Shown one piece after another: positions 24,689 to 36,715 of a stretch of 64,000 nucleotides of DNA; position 1 is the stretch's first letter, and the number at the start of each line of letters is the position of its first letter. The translations under genes were made by a program, and so were the position numbers. A model generated the notes under the pieces. That model searched no databases, was not told where the DNA came from, and worked only from the letters and a program-made list of their open reading frames with translations. This DNA is from Himantopus leucocephalus (Eukaryota > Chordata > Aves > Charadriiformes > Recurvirostridae). The stretch covers positions 2,050,564-2,114,563 of the forward strand of contig RSEF01000002.1 of assembly GCA_003993805.1 (NCBI GenBank). The letters run 5' to 3'.

Positions 24689-25424
24689 CTCATTGGCTGA
24701 TTAACTTGGGCACATCACCACAATGTTGTGATTCGTTTACTTCTTATACTGTACCTGGCAGATCTGCCAGTGCTTTGAAGATCTCCCTTCAGGTTTGAGG
24801 TGTGTTTTGTTGCCATTTCAAAGCAGCTACGATAGCTGTCTCGTAGTGAGCAGAGGAGGCCATCTGCAAAGTCAGCACTCTAATAGCGTGTCGGTGACGA
24901 TACCCTCTAATAGTGACCTGGCATGCTGCAATATCGTTAGTTGTAGATACATCCAAAGCTGCTGGTCCTGTAACTGTGCAGAACCATTTACCGTATGGGT
25001 ATCTGGAAATTTGTAAGGCACCACCAGACATATTTAAATCACATCAATCTCCAGTGAAGTCACTGGAATCATAAGGGGGATGAATCTCACTCAGACGTGG
25101 TACAGATATGGAAACAATTTTGAAAATATAGCCAGTTTTTCATCAAAACTCCTATAAAATCAATCTTCCACTTCAGAATATAGCCCGAAGGCTTAAAACT
25201 CACAGAAATTACTCAAATGCAAAAAGAATGTTTAATTACATGCTCATTTGGGAGAAGAAATGTAAGACTGTGTCTCTGGATTCATTTTTTCAGGCTAATT
25301 TAGTAGTATTGAACATTCTCTTTTGATGCTGGACTTTAAAAAAATATCCAACATGGAAATCCGCCGTGTGAAGAGGGCTCCACTTCAATTATAGCCGTCT
25401 AAGCGAAATTTAAATAAGATGTTA

Positions 25425-25510
25425 CTATACTGGATCAAATCATGGTGTCTGGACCCATAGGCTCTCTTTGACAGTGACAAGCATGTGGCAGACCTTCCAA
25501 GTTACTCGAA
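25425..25510 (-). mobile_element. ancient CR1 3'-end fragment, minus strand (tentative)
   Basis: The plus strand reads actggatcaaatcatggtgt, then ctctttgacagtgacaagc and atgtggcagaccttcc. The order resembles the complement of the 3' end of old amniote CR1 families, in which a tract of the type ...GACAGTGGCC...CCAGGTGCTTC lies beside the tail. Decay is severe and no tail repeat remains, so the call rests on motif order only. Confidence 0.45.
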
Positions 25511-26177
25511 ACCTGATGCAAGATATACACTGGGCTGTCTCATGGAGACAGCTGTTCATGTCACAAATATACACTTTTTGTATTGGAGTCACTCAACGGA
25601 CACGGTTTCAGGGCCCTCAGTAAGGATAAAACCCATAACAGTAGGCCACTAATGAGCTTTTTAATGCCACATTCCTTGCCATGTAGCAAGTCACCATGGT
25701 CTCCTTAAACCACTGAGACCTCAAAAGCAAGGAACAGTTGGCTGATCTTCTGATATTGGTGCCTGATGCATGGGATCCTCCAGTGGGAGCAGAGCAGTGT
25801 TACTGCATCGCAAACCCATGACATCCTGGGATAAGGTGAGTGGGTCAAACACAGGACATTTAAAAGTTTATCTTATGATTACAGCACAAAACAGGACAGA
25901 TCTGGTTTGCTTGCGAGTAGAGTCGTGAAGCAGTCAGCTCTGGGATAATTTAGCCACATGAGTAGTTCCTTCCTAATCTCCGTTTCTTGGTTGTTTTATC
26001 GCTGAAGCGGAGAATGTAAATCCGTTCCCCAAAAATCTCCAGTATTTTTAAATCATAGTATTTAATTCTGCATGTGCTTTTTAAAATCTTGCTGGCTTCA
26101 GTTTCTTGCAGAAATTGGCTACGTTGGCTGACTGTGTGGGAAAGCAGACCTTTGAATCAGCTCATATCTCAGTGATT
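25511..26177. other. unique non-coding stretch
   Basis: No open frame of note, no RNA gene and no repeat family recognised. Confidence 0.65.
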
Positions 26178-26575
26178 TTCATGGATTTAAAGGCCAGATG
26201 GGATCACTAGCTCATCCACCCTGATCTCTTACATAGTATTAGGGATGGGATTCACCTCACCATTATTTAAACAGTGAAGTTAGAGATAGACCACCTGCTC
26301 TAAAATGAGCTGTTTTCCCTCTGCTCCTTTTACAATCATCAGTAAAGAATTATTCCCTGCATAGGGTAATCCATGCTTCTCCATGATAGATTTTGGGTGT
26401 AAGATGTATAAATTACTGGGACTGTGGACTTCTTACAGTGAGTTTACTAAGTAGTCTTTGGCTGAGGCATAGCTCCTAGGAAGGTGAGCAGTTTGTGCCT
26501 GGAAGTGTCAAGAGATGGAGAACCCACCTCTTTCCTTTCTTGTGCTACTGATTTCTCACCCTTGTTATTAGAAAC
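26178..26575 (-). mobile_element. ancient CR1 3' end, minus strand, split by about 270 bp of other sequence
   Basis: The plus strand at 26178-26222 (tttcatggatttaaaggcca, then gatgggatcactagctcatc) resembles the complement of an old amniote CR1 3' terminus. The next expected segment, gagatggagaacccacctct followed by gatttctcacccttgttatta, appears only at about 26514-26575. The intervening 26223-26500 is not recognisable CR1 and may be a later insertion or decayed filler. No coding sequence remains. Confidence 0.55.
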
Positions 26576-29500
26576 CAAACTACAAAGGTATTACTGACAT
26601 CGCCTATAAAGGGAACCTTGCGTAAGTAGCTCAAGGGGACATACGTGGCTTCTAGTGTGATGAATCCATCCTCATTCCCTGTTTCTGCCTGCCTCATCTC
26701 CCAAAATATAGAGAGATCTTCAGAGGTAGGTGATAGCAATGACTGTCGATAGGGAAAGATTTCCACAAGAGGCAGAGGGAAGACAGGGAGTGAGGAGATG
26801 AATGTGAAGGGATGTGATAGAAGAATACAAAATGAGTATTGAGAAAATGTGCGGTGAGAAAAATCAGGCACACTGATACTAAAACAAGGCGACAGATAAA
26901 AGTGAATGGAGACTAATTTCAAATTAGTAAAAGGAAGCTTGCTTAATTACAGAGAAAATAAATAAGAAAAGGAATTAATTGCCACCAGATAAATTTAAGG
27001 CCAAATACAAGGTTAAGAGAGAGAACACGTATCTGTAGGTGGCATTTATGGATGACCATGTTCCACTGAAAATCAGTGGATAATAAGCTATATCTGCAGC
27101 AGTGTTAAATAGAACAAATAACTCATGTTTCAGAGTAGAAACTAATAGCAATGACAGGGTACAAATCATCTAAAAGGTACCAGGATCTGTACTTTTACTG
27201 GCAGCTTCTTCTGAAATATGTAGTATTGGTCAGTGCTTGAGACAGACCTACCTGTTAAACTGATGTTCTTCTCTGTCACATTACCTGAGTGTATTATAGT
27301 GCGAATGAACAGGGTTTTTATGATGCTTTTTTTGGAGTAGGGAATAACTACATGGATGGAGAAAAGAAATGGACAAGGTAAAGGATACATTCACATGTGC
27401 TGGTACAAATTAATTCATATACCATGTCTAACTCTTTTCATTGACTATACAGTTAAATGGAAATAGAAACCCTAAACTTTGAGTCATCTCTTTTACTCTC
27501 TTGAACAAAAAAGCCATAGGATTTGTAATTAGGATGTTGAGTACCTGTAACAGATGGTCTGATTAGAGCCTTTAAGGATTTGTCTGAAATATTCCAAGTA
27601 GTTTGTAAAGGAGGATGCATTTAAATCCTGGTTCCTAGCCCTAATAACTGGTCCAAGCTGCCTTTTTGGATATGGAATGAGATATAATACCCAGTCCAGC
27701 CTGATAACTCCTACAGGTATGCTTCAATTACCTCTGATGTTGGTACGTCCCTTTCTATATCTGAGCAGCTGCTCTGCTAACAGGGTCTGGGTGTTACGGT
27801 GGACATCAGTCTGAGTATAAACCAACAGTGTACTCCAACTGAGATTAAGGTAAAGCCCATATGAGCATTCATGAGGGTCACCGTGGCCTGCAGATCGAGT
27901 CAAGCTGTTGTCCTTCCCCTGTTCAGCACTGTTGAGGTCGCTCCTGAAACCTTGTAGAGAGTTCTGCTCTCCCACACCCCTTCTAGCTCAAGAGGGATGT
28001 GAAGAAACAAAAAGGGATTGGGAAAAGGGCTACCAAAATTGTCAGGGACCCAGAGCACATGTCTCATGCAAACATGATGAGGGACACCCCATAACACCCA
28101 GGGCCCGTTCAGCGGGGCAGTTGCCAGCCAGGCAGTTCCCAGCCTGTACTGATCTGCGGAATTTTCCCACACCCACCCACAGAGCTTTGTATTTCCCCAT
28201 GTTGACACACCCTCTACAGAGGGTGGGTGAAAAAAAAAGGAAAGAGATTATGGTTATATTCCCAATCAGTTTGTATTGGTTATATTGAGTTTATACGAGT
28301 CATATTCAGTATCCTTAGAGTGTGGAATGATGATCTCTGCACAGGTTAAAGAAACCTTTCTCAGGCTTGGGCTTGGCTAAGCATGGAGAGGGAATAGGTT
28401 AAATCACTTCTTGGGGTCCTTTCTAAGCTTGTTTTGTATGATCCTACATCCTAAGCACTTGCCTTGACATTTTTGATTTAGCTGGGGTGTATTGGCAGCA
28501 ATCCTCCAGCTGCCACAGCATGCACTATTGAGTTATTAAGCTAAAATAAATACAATTGAAACATGAGGATTCATTAAGAGTGACCATTTCTGCCTGTGGA
28601 CTAAATATGCTTTCAAAACGACGCTCTACAACCTCGTTAGGGTCTTGTTCACATTCATGGATTCACCTGTCAAGTGGCAAGAGAAGAAATGACGAGTGCA
28701 CAAAATCGATCCTCAGCGCTGATGTCTGGTTACTTGGGAATTCAGCATTTGCTTCATCATTCTGGGATTCCAATTTGGCATAGGTGAATTACATGACTGT
28801 AGAGAAGCTCTAAAGTGGAAGTATTGATGGGTAAAACAAGGATGAAGGAGTTTAAAAGATACAGGATTCCTTCAGTCCCTTTCTTAAAAGTACACCTGTT
28901 AGCTTTGGGTCATTCCTCATATGCTCTCACTCAGATAAAAAAACCCATACTCTGATTATTTGATTATTTGTAATAGTGTTCTGGTCTCTTGTGATCCCTT
29001 GAACAGCCTCCCAGGAATTTTCTAAAAGGTAATCACAAAGAGATTTTTTATTTCTTTTTAAGTAATGTACTTGCTTCTGGATACATGAGTAATCCTCTCT
29101 GATGTCTGCCTTAGATCTCTTTTAGCATTGCAACATGACAAAAAAGGTAAATTAAATGTATCCATTTGGATGCTTTTAATTGGCAGACAACTCCAACAGT
29201 TCCAGTGAGAAACTCTGGCCTGAATTTAATCAAAGGGAGTTGCTATAAGGTTTATGGGGAGAATGGGTATCTTTATTTAAATGCCTCTTTCTGCTCTTTT
29301 ACTGGACAGTGGTTGTAGGAACTCAGTCAGTCATTACCATATCCACAGCTGCTTTCACAGTGATCTCTCATTTCTTCCCTGTTCTGTGCGTTCTGATCTG
29401 CCTGTGATCTCCCTCAAATGTGCTTTAGCTACGCTTTCCCCAGGACAGAGGTTTTCATTGTTTGGGGGAAAAATATTCAATTGTGATTAAAGGTGTTGTG

Positions 29501-32500
29501 AGCAGAAAGCCAAGTGGGGGTTATGCTCCCAAACCATCAGGTGTAGGTGGGAGTGGAGTCCTCTGCATAGCGGGCGCATAGATGCACACACTACCAAGAT
29601 GTAAGCAGGCATTTTTGTGCTCCTCAGCGTGAGAATGGAGGGTGGATGAAACGACAGTGGAGCCACAGAGAAGATTAAATACGGAAACAGTCAGCCTGAA
29701 GATGAGATTCATTCCACATAACTGTAGACACCAACGTCTGACTTGGTTTCCCTAGAGACCCCTTAGGCTTTGCTTCAATTAATCCTGAAATACGCCAGAT
29801 GAGTCACAATCGAGTAGCGTCACACCTTATCTGGCATGAAGGATTTCTCCTGATGACAGTCTCGGATAAGAAGTGAATGGGAGATGTAGTCTAAAAAATT
29901 TACGAGTTAGGGCCAGAGTAATAAGAACCTGAGTTGTGTCCCTTTGAGTGACCTGCGAAGTCTTCAGCAGTGCCCAATGCATTGTACGTTTTGAAAGTCA
30001 GACAGTGCAGTGCTGTAGTTACATAGCACGGTCCTGTGCATGGTGAATGGATAGTTGCAGGATGGATGTGGGATAGGATTGATGCAATAGTGGCAGGATA
30101 GATGCAACAGGTGCAGGATGTGGCCTTGTTGGGTCCATGTGGCTTTCCAGGATGGCATGAAAAGGGCAAGAGTGACCCTTCAGTCTCACTTGACTACTCT
30201 GCATCCAGGGCCAGGTCTGCCCCTGCTGCCTTGGTGGCACTTATGGACTGCACAGCAGAACAGTCTGTGTGCACACGCTTGAGGTGCTCATGTACGGGAA
30301 AGGGCTTAAGCTCAGCTCCTGAACTTCACCCTAAAGTGATTTATGAGAGCTGATACCCTCATTTCCACCAGCTCGGCTGAGAAGATAATCCCCAGCAGAG
30401 TGACAGAGCAGGCAGCCTGGCTGGTAACTGCTCGAACCTCAGGTTAGAGCTTGGCTGAACTGGCAACTCAGGCTTTCCCTTCTGCAGAGCACTGCTGATA
30501 GTCCTCTCTGTTTTGCAAAGCATTTTGTGCTCCGCAGAGGAAAGCACAAGGTAGGAGCTAATGGTGATGATGACCTGAGCGAGATGTTTTGCAGACATAT
30601 TAATATCAGTGGTGAGGGCTGGCTTGTTGCAAAATGCATTTAGAGTTGATGTTTGAAGTCTGTGCCAGCTCCCCTCTGGGAAGAAGAAGGAGGACAATGC
30701 ACGTCATTGAGTGTCATCTTTACAGAGAAATGACTCCAAGAAGAGAAGTCCACAGGGTGGAAGGAGGCACTACCGGCAGAAGTAGTTCACATTCTCAACT
30801 AGTTTGAAGGGAAAGCAATCTGCTTAATAACCCTTTGGAGAAATATATATAGCAACAAACAGAACCAGGATACCAGTAAGCTGTGGCAGAGAGACGCTTG
30901 CTTTTTATTAGCTCCAGAGTGTTCCCGTCTTGAATGGAAATTTAAACCCCTCCAAAAAAAATCCCCTAGGCAATGTAGTTGCAGGGACACAGTATCGGTG
31001 AGCTGTAATAAGGGAGCTGGTCATGAAAAGCACTACTCTAGAGGAGGAAGCTCAGGGCTCAGCTGAAGATGTTTAGCAGATGGGCAGGATTATTGCAATC
31101 CTTATCCAAAAGAGCATACATTTTATTTCACTATAACCAGGGGCCCAAATAGAGTGGCCAGCCTGAAAGTGTAAATTGAAGTAATATTACGGTTATGGGA
31201 GGGAGAAGGGGTAAGAAAATCTTGGGAGCTGCCGGGTGAGAGATTTTGGATGATAGCATAGAACCGTTGCTCTAGTTGCTGAAAGCTAAAAACCTTGAGA
31301 CTAGACCTGGTGGAGCATCCAGACAAACAAACCGTAACCAGGAAGGGTTGGATGGTGAAAGGACGATAGTCTTTAAGATATACATTGGAAATAGTAACTA
31401 CTTATGCCGCAGAGGGTGACATTCATCTGGTGCAGTCTGTGGAGTTCACGGAATGACCTGTTTCTCTTTAAAGTAGCTGTTCAAATCTGGGCAGATAGAC
31501 AATACCCCAAAATGCATATTTCTCTCCATGAACTGTAAAGAAAAGCAGGGTAACTCTTGTAGAATGTACCCTCGTAGGGGATATATCACCTTAGGTGAGA
31601 TGCATCTCAAACAAAAGACTCCTTCTGTGTCTTTACCGGCATGACATCTGCCTTGGGATTGTAACAGGGCTCTTTTAGATATCAGCTGGGTTGACTTATA
31701 AAATCTAAAGGTGCATGTCTAAGCTAGTGTTTCTAAAGGGTACGAGAAACATCATTCCCATTGAAACTGGTTACTTAAGTACCCTTAACATACTTACCTT
31801 CTGGGATGAGATATTTGGGTTTTAGGAAATCAGAGAAGTCCCACTTATACCCTACCGTCAACGTTACATCATGTTTACTACATGAAACAAGAAGTCTCTT
31901 GTTTAAACTCTTAGTCCTCTCTTATTCTGAGAGCTGTGACTGCTTTGGAATGCTGCATCAAGCTCCAATTTTTTTTAGTACCTTTGGCTTCACACTTGCT
32001 GAAATGTACTGACATTGGACACGAGCCAGTATACATAAGGCTTTGTCTAACACTGGGCATAACCCACAGTAGACCTTAATGCCATTCAGTAGGAGAATGA
32101 CATCAAATTTAGAGGAAGAGGGACTTTTTCGTTTGTTCTCCTGAAACCAGCCTGGTGAAAGAAATCATCTACTAATCAGCTATGGAAACTCTGAAAGGGC
32201 ATGTAGGCACTGTGGATGAAGATATGTAGTTTTTCCAGCTCACATTAAAGTGGTATACTTAATCCAGCAAGCTTAACTCTTGTTATTAGCATGCAACACA
32301 CATATGCTTCTTAATTATAAGAGTGATATTTTAGGATTATCATGCTCAGCTATGAAAAGTCTGCATTTGTTGCAAAGAAATCTGAGGGGACATCAGCCCT
32401 GGTGAACAGCAGAGGGAAAAATGGAACATGCATGAAAACTTTGCTATTGTACAGCTGCTTTTCCCCTGAAATTATACTTGTTTGCAATCCCAATACATAC

Positions 32501-34359
32501 AGGGAGTGGAGGAAATGAATAAACACAAATCCAGCATAGCAGGAGAAAATGGTTTAGTACTCTGAGGGTAGAAAACCTGGAAAATAGAGAGGGAACCTTA
32601 GTTAATGGTTATCCGCTATGTAAAGATCAGCAGGGTGAGGTTAAAAGGCTGAATATTTTTCCCTGCTTTTTAATGTCTGACGTGTGAGATCTAGGTTTTT
32701 GGACTGGGCTCAAATCTGATATAAAAAAAAACGATTTTGGAAAGTGAGATGTGAAATCTCAGCCTATTCAAGCTAACTTCTTTCAGTCGCATTGTTTCAA
32801 AAGTCTTACCCCGTGTTAGAATCCAGCCCATGGAGGAGGTCAAAATACTCCGCTGGCGTTTAGTCCAACCCACCTTCATTTTCTTGCGTTTTCTGTACTT
32901 TCTGAGTCTGGCACCAGCTGTTGGGGCAAGCAGAAAAATATGAAAAGATGGATAGGTTTAAGTTATTTTTATCTCCACAGCTGTTGAATCAGAATCTCAT
33001 TTAGCATCTTAGTTTTGTGGATGATCTCAATGTAATTAGAAGGTTTATGTAAAAGTCAGATATACACTTAAAATTTTGGTTGTAATTATTCTAGAATTAG
33101 CACTGGTTACAAGCACAAAAGGTGTTGTACAAACTCATTATGAGAGACAATCCTGGCTTACATTGTTTGCAATAGAGCTGAAAAATTCCTTTTAGAGCAA
33201 ATCCTGTTTCACTTTTTTTTTAAAACAATCTATCAATTAAAGCCCTGAGGGCATCCATGTCGAGTTAACAACTAAAAAAAAAAAAAANAAAAACAACTGA
33301 TATTTTTGAATGGTCTTTTCTTAAAATAACTGTTTCATTTCTAATTTTGAATATGATGTCATTAAAAAAATATTCTCCTTAAAAGCTAAAATAAAAGGGT
33401 CATTTGGCATTAATGGCACAAAATTATTTCTCCCTTTTTTATTTCATTAAGAAATTAAAGTTTTTGAGGTTGACCCAAAATATTTCTTCTCCATCTTTTT
33501 GGTGGTTGTTTTTCTTTTTTTTTTTGGCACTGCAAAAACCTGAAAATTCAGTTCCTCAGCTGCAAACAACAGAGATTTTATCAACAAAGGAACTGACAGG
33601 AAAACCCTCAGTAGCTAGAGGGAGAAGACAGTCTGGTTTCCAGCCCTGTGGTCTACCCACGCGCTCACCCTGCCTCAGTGAGACTTCTTGCACACCCTCA
33701 TAATTATGTGTGTGGCTTGAAAGACAGATATCTTTCAGTCAAAATATTTTTATTTTATTTCTTTAAGTAATATAACCATTTCTGCAAAAAACTTTTCAAC
33801 TCACCGAGTGTTTTATGCTGTGTCCTGTAAACATGAAGCTTCTTATATTTTTCATTCCAGTTTCCAGTCGGAGGGTGAGTATAATTGCAAACCACTTCTG
33901 GTAGTTTTTTCCCCTGTCATTGCTCGTTTAGAATGACACAGCTCTTAGGTGGTGTTGGCACAAACCATGTATGGTCAGATAGCCCATCCTCATTCAAAGA
34001 ATATTAGTAAGCTGTTTTTCCCCACACTTCAATCTTGTATATTTAACGTACCAAACATGTTCTTGTACTCACTTCCCACTTTAGTACTGCTCTGTGCAGC
34101 AAACAAACATTAAAAATAGGTGCACTGAGAAGGTAAAACCTGTAAAAATGTCCTTATGGGCTCAGTGCCCAAATCCATCTCTCTCAGTGTCCTGTCTTCA
34201 ATATGCCCAAAGCAGTTGCCCAGGGATGGATATAGGAGTAGGACAAGTTTCCTTGGTATATTCTCTCAGCCTCCCACAGTATGAGGCTTGGATGTGAGGT
34301 GGAGGCTTGGAGAACCTCCTGAGATGAGGTGGTGTGTTTGTGTGTTTCATGGTTTTTCC
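26576..34359. other. long unique non-coding stretch
   Basis: About 7.8 kb with no recognised gene or dispersed repeat. The 125-codon minus frame at 26545-26922 and the 126-codon plus frame at 27908-28288 look random. A small minisatellite-like tract lies at 30041-30123. A poly-A tract with one N (N at 33288) marks an unresolved homopolymer, and a T run occurs near 33517-33527. Confidence 0.6.
30041..30123. repeat. degenerate minisatellite, unit about 17-20 bp
   Basis: Four to five imperfect copies of a unit of the form tggcaggatagatgcaacag follow one another: ttgcaggatggatgtggga, taggattgatgcaatag, tggcaggatagatgcaacag, gtgcaggatgtgg. Units differ by several substitutions and small length changes, so the array is old or slowly mutating. 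The open frames on both strands over it share its repetitive composition. Confidence 0.5.
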
Positions 34360-34911
34360 TTTCCTGAATATCTCCAGTTGCTTTTTGAACTTGTGCAACT
34401 TTTAGCTGCAACCTGCTTCAGACGGTTTCACAGGTCAACATCCCTTTTGTTTAATACCTGCTTCCATTTGTTTCGAACTGGCCACTTGCTAGTTTGATTT
34501 GATGCAGAATAATTACTACACAAGAAAAGCAGGGAATATTTGCTGCTTTTTCATCTCTGCCGCTGCTCACATCACTCTGGATTTCATCCCACTGCCAGGC
34601 TAGCTACCAGCTTATTCAGTTGCTCCTAATTCAGATACCATCCATCAGTGATGGATCAGCTCTTTAGTGATGGATCTTCCCTGCAGCTTTTCTAAAGTGA
34701 CCAGAAGGTGACCAGAACTGCACACAATTTTCAAGATGCCGGCACATTACCCACAGTGTCATAGCAAGCCTTTCTATTTTTTCCTTTATTCCTTTCCTCA
34801 GGATTCCTAAAATTTCATTTGCTTTTTTGACTGCTACTTGCTGCTGAAGCGCCATTTCCATAAAAGCACTGCTACCCCGAGACCTCATTCTTGACTGATA
34901 ACAGCTGTATC
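34360..34911 (-). mobile_element. ancient amniote CR1 LINE, minus strand
   Basis: Plus-strand landmarks match the complement of old CR1 ORF2 C-terminal sequence in order: gctttttgaacttgtgcaac, gcaacctgcttcagacggtt, tgtttaatacctgcttccat, gaccagaactgcacacaat, tttcaagatgccggcac, tttatt cctttcctcagg, gattcctaaaatttcatttg, cttttttgactgctacttgc and gacctcattcttgactg. Divergence is high and the central part (about 34505-34650) is barely alignable. The 95-codon minus frame at 34664-34951 covers the best conserved part but has no intact catalytic motif. This is a fossil copy much older than the CR1 copies with intact tails. Confidence 0.75.
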
Positions 34912-35144
34912 GGAGCCTGTCATCACGCAAGAAAGACCTCTCCGTCTTCAATCTGTAGACTGACCCTTCCTGCTGAGGACTGGAAATAGGTGAAAATCAC
35001 TGCAACTTCCATCACGCCTGTATAACCAGGTACGTAGGAGGCTGGGAGAAACAAACAGCCCTTCATATGTGACAGAGATAGGGAGCAACACTGCTTCATT
35101 TTCTGAGCTAGAGGTTGTTTTTTCATGCCCCAGGTCCCAGGAGC

Positions 35145-35235
35145 CCCCAAACTCATATTGGGCCCCCCTATGCTAGGTGCTGTGCAGAGCGAAGAGGCCA
35201 GTTCTCACTAAGGGCTTTTACAATGTAAATCACAG
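35145..35235. repeat. decayed amniote interspersed repeat, family unresolved
   Basis: The run gggcccccctatgctaggtg, then ctgtgcagagc and finally gggcttttacaatgtaaatc resembles a dispersed element common in turtle and crocodilian DNA, in which GGCCCCATTGTGCTAGGCRC is followed some 50 bp later by AGAGCTTACAATCTAA. I recall the pattern but cannot assign a family name with certainty. Confidence 0.4.
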
Positions 35236-36094
35236 TTTCTGCAACTCTCTGTGTGTCTGATATTAGGTGGTGTGGGTGGGTGTGTGGGGCACGTGTGGTA
35301 CAACCCTGCTAAGTGCACAGGGTGGGTGGGAATATTTCTTCAGAGGTGGAGGATGCTTGTTTAGGAGACCAAAGTTGCTGCAGTGGCAAATATTATTGCT
35401 TATGGAATTGTTTCTCCCTTATGACTTTTCTATATATTTGTTACAGTACTGGGTAAGGTGAGGGTGGAGAAAGGCTGCCATGGGTTTTGAAAAGAAAAAT
35501 AATTTAAACCAGCAGCGGAACCTTCAGTATAAAAAACACATCTCCCCCCCCCTTTAAAAAATATAACTCCATTATTCAGTAGAGGTAATGATAGTTACTT
35601 TTCCTATGTGGAATCCACTGTTGGTGGAAGAACATAGTGGTTTCAAAATATATTCTCATTAAAAAGAAGGTATATTGTGATAAAATCCTTTAAACTGTTC
35701 TTACATCTTTATTTTTTATAAATAAGCGTCACTCATCTTGTACACACTGGAAGAAATTAAGCTAAGAAGAAAGCCTCCAATTTAATGCGATTTCAAAACT
35801 TACACTGACTAATAAAAAGGAGTAAAGGCAGAATTCAGTGGAAATCTCCTTTCTTCCTCCTTTAGTCAATTTATGTCAAAGATGTTACATGAAAATTCTC
35901 TGTTACCTGCCAATGGCTCAGATTTAGCATGAGGGGCAATCTCAGCAGGGACAGATGTTGACAGTGGTGTTGTTGCAGAGGACAGACAGCCCACACGCAC
36001 ATGTTGCCAGAGTTTTTACCAAGTTCCTGGCATGGACTCAGAAAAATCCCAGTTTAATGTTAGTTCAGATACATTGGCAAAAACAGCTGGAGCA

Positions 36095-36190
36095 CTAGTA
36101 CAGACAGAAGGGGTGGTACTATGCAGTCCAGCAGTAAATGCTCAGATTTTAAGTCCAGGAGTCCCAAGTTTAATCCCAAATTCTGGAAAG
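36095..36190 (+). repeat. MIR-like SINE fragment (tentative)
   Basis: The stretch tgcagtccagcagtaaatgc, tcagattttaagtccaggag and tcccaagtttaatcccaaat follows the layout of a MIR tRNA-related head: an A-box-like part, a 'gagctcaggctttggagtcagg'-like spacer and a B box close to GTTCAAATCCC. The B box is degenerate (gtttaatccc) and the core region downstream is not clear. Confidence 0.35.
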
Positions 36191-36654
36191 TCAGTGTTCT
36201 GCATTTCATAAAATAAACACTTATATCCTAATTGCAAAACCAAAGCAAAACAAAAGAAACCTGACATATGCTAAAAATACATGCAACCCTCAGACTTGTG
36301 CAATGCAGCTATTAAATTTATGTCCATGCAATCAGCATTGTTTATACTACTAAATCACATAAACAAAAGCCCAACAATAAACACCAAGCCAAACACAAAT
36401 CATGGGCTTGTTGGCAAGAGGCTGGAATGCAGGCGGTGCCTTTGTTGAAGACACAGGCTACTGAATGACTCCATGCTGGGAAAAAAACAATCCTATTGTG
36501 CAATAGAATTGAGGCTGCATTACCGAAATGAATATCATACACACTGCGCTGTATAGACCTATTCAATAGTAATGTTGTAGGGGAAATTATTTTTCTCCTG
36601 TGTAACACTGATTTAATGCTCCGCTGAATTGATGGTCAGTTAATATCCTTAAAT

Positions 36655-36715
36655 CATCACAGAAGTCAATGGAGGAATGCTGATTACTTCCAGTCATGGG
36701 TCTGGCCTCAATACT
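36655..36715. repeat. short decayed amniote repeat containing agaagtcaatggagg
   Basis: The run cacagaagtcaatggaggaa, then tgctgattacttccag and gtctggcctcaa resembles a dispersed reptile/bird element with AAGTCAATGGAGTTAYNCYRATTTACACCAG...TCTGGCCC. A similar but weaker piece lies near 25048-25095 (gtgaagtcactggaatcata). Family unknown to me. Confidence 0.35.

Larger units (their letters stand above)
16656..25424. other. long unique non-coding stretch
   Basis: About 8.8 kb with no recognised gene or repeat family apart from the CpG-dense patch at 18841-18979 and short simple repeats. The 148-codon minus frame at 17311-17757 and the 164-codon plus frame at 23805-24299 show no domain. A lone N at 19866 follows a T run and is probably an unresolved homopolymer. 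A CAG/GTAAGA donor-like site occurs near 21051, and an acceptor-like ttccag with a following 26-codon open stretch near 21399, but they do not assemble into a convincing gene. Confidence 0.6.
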
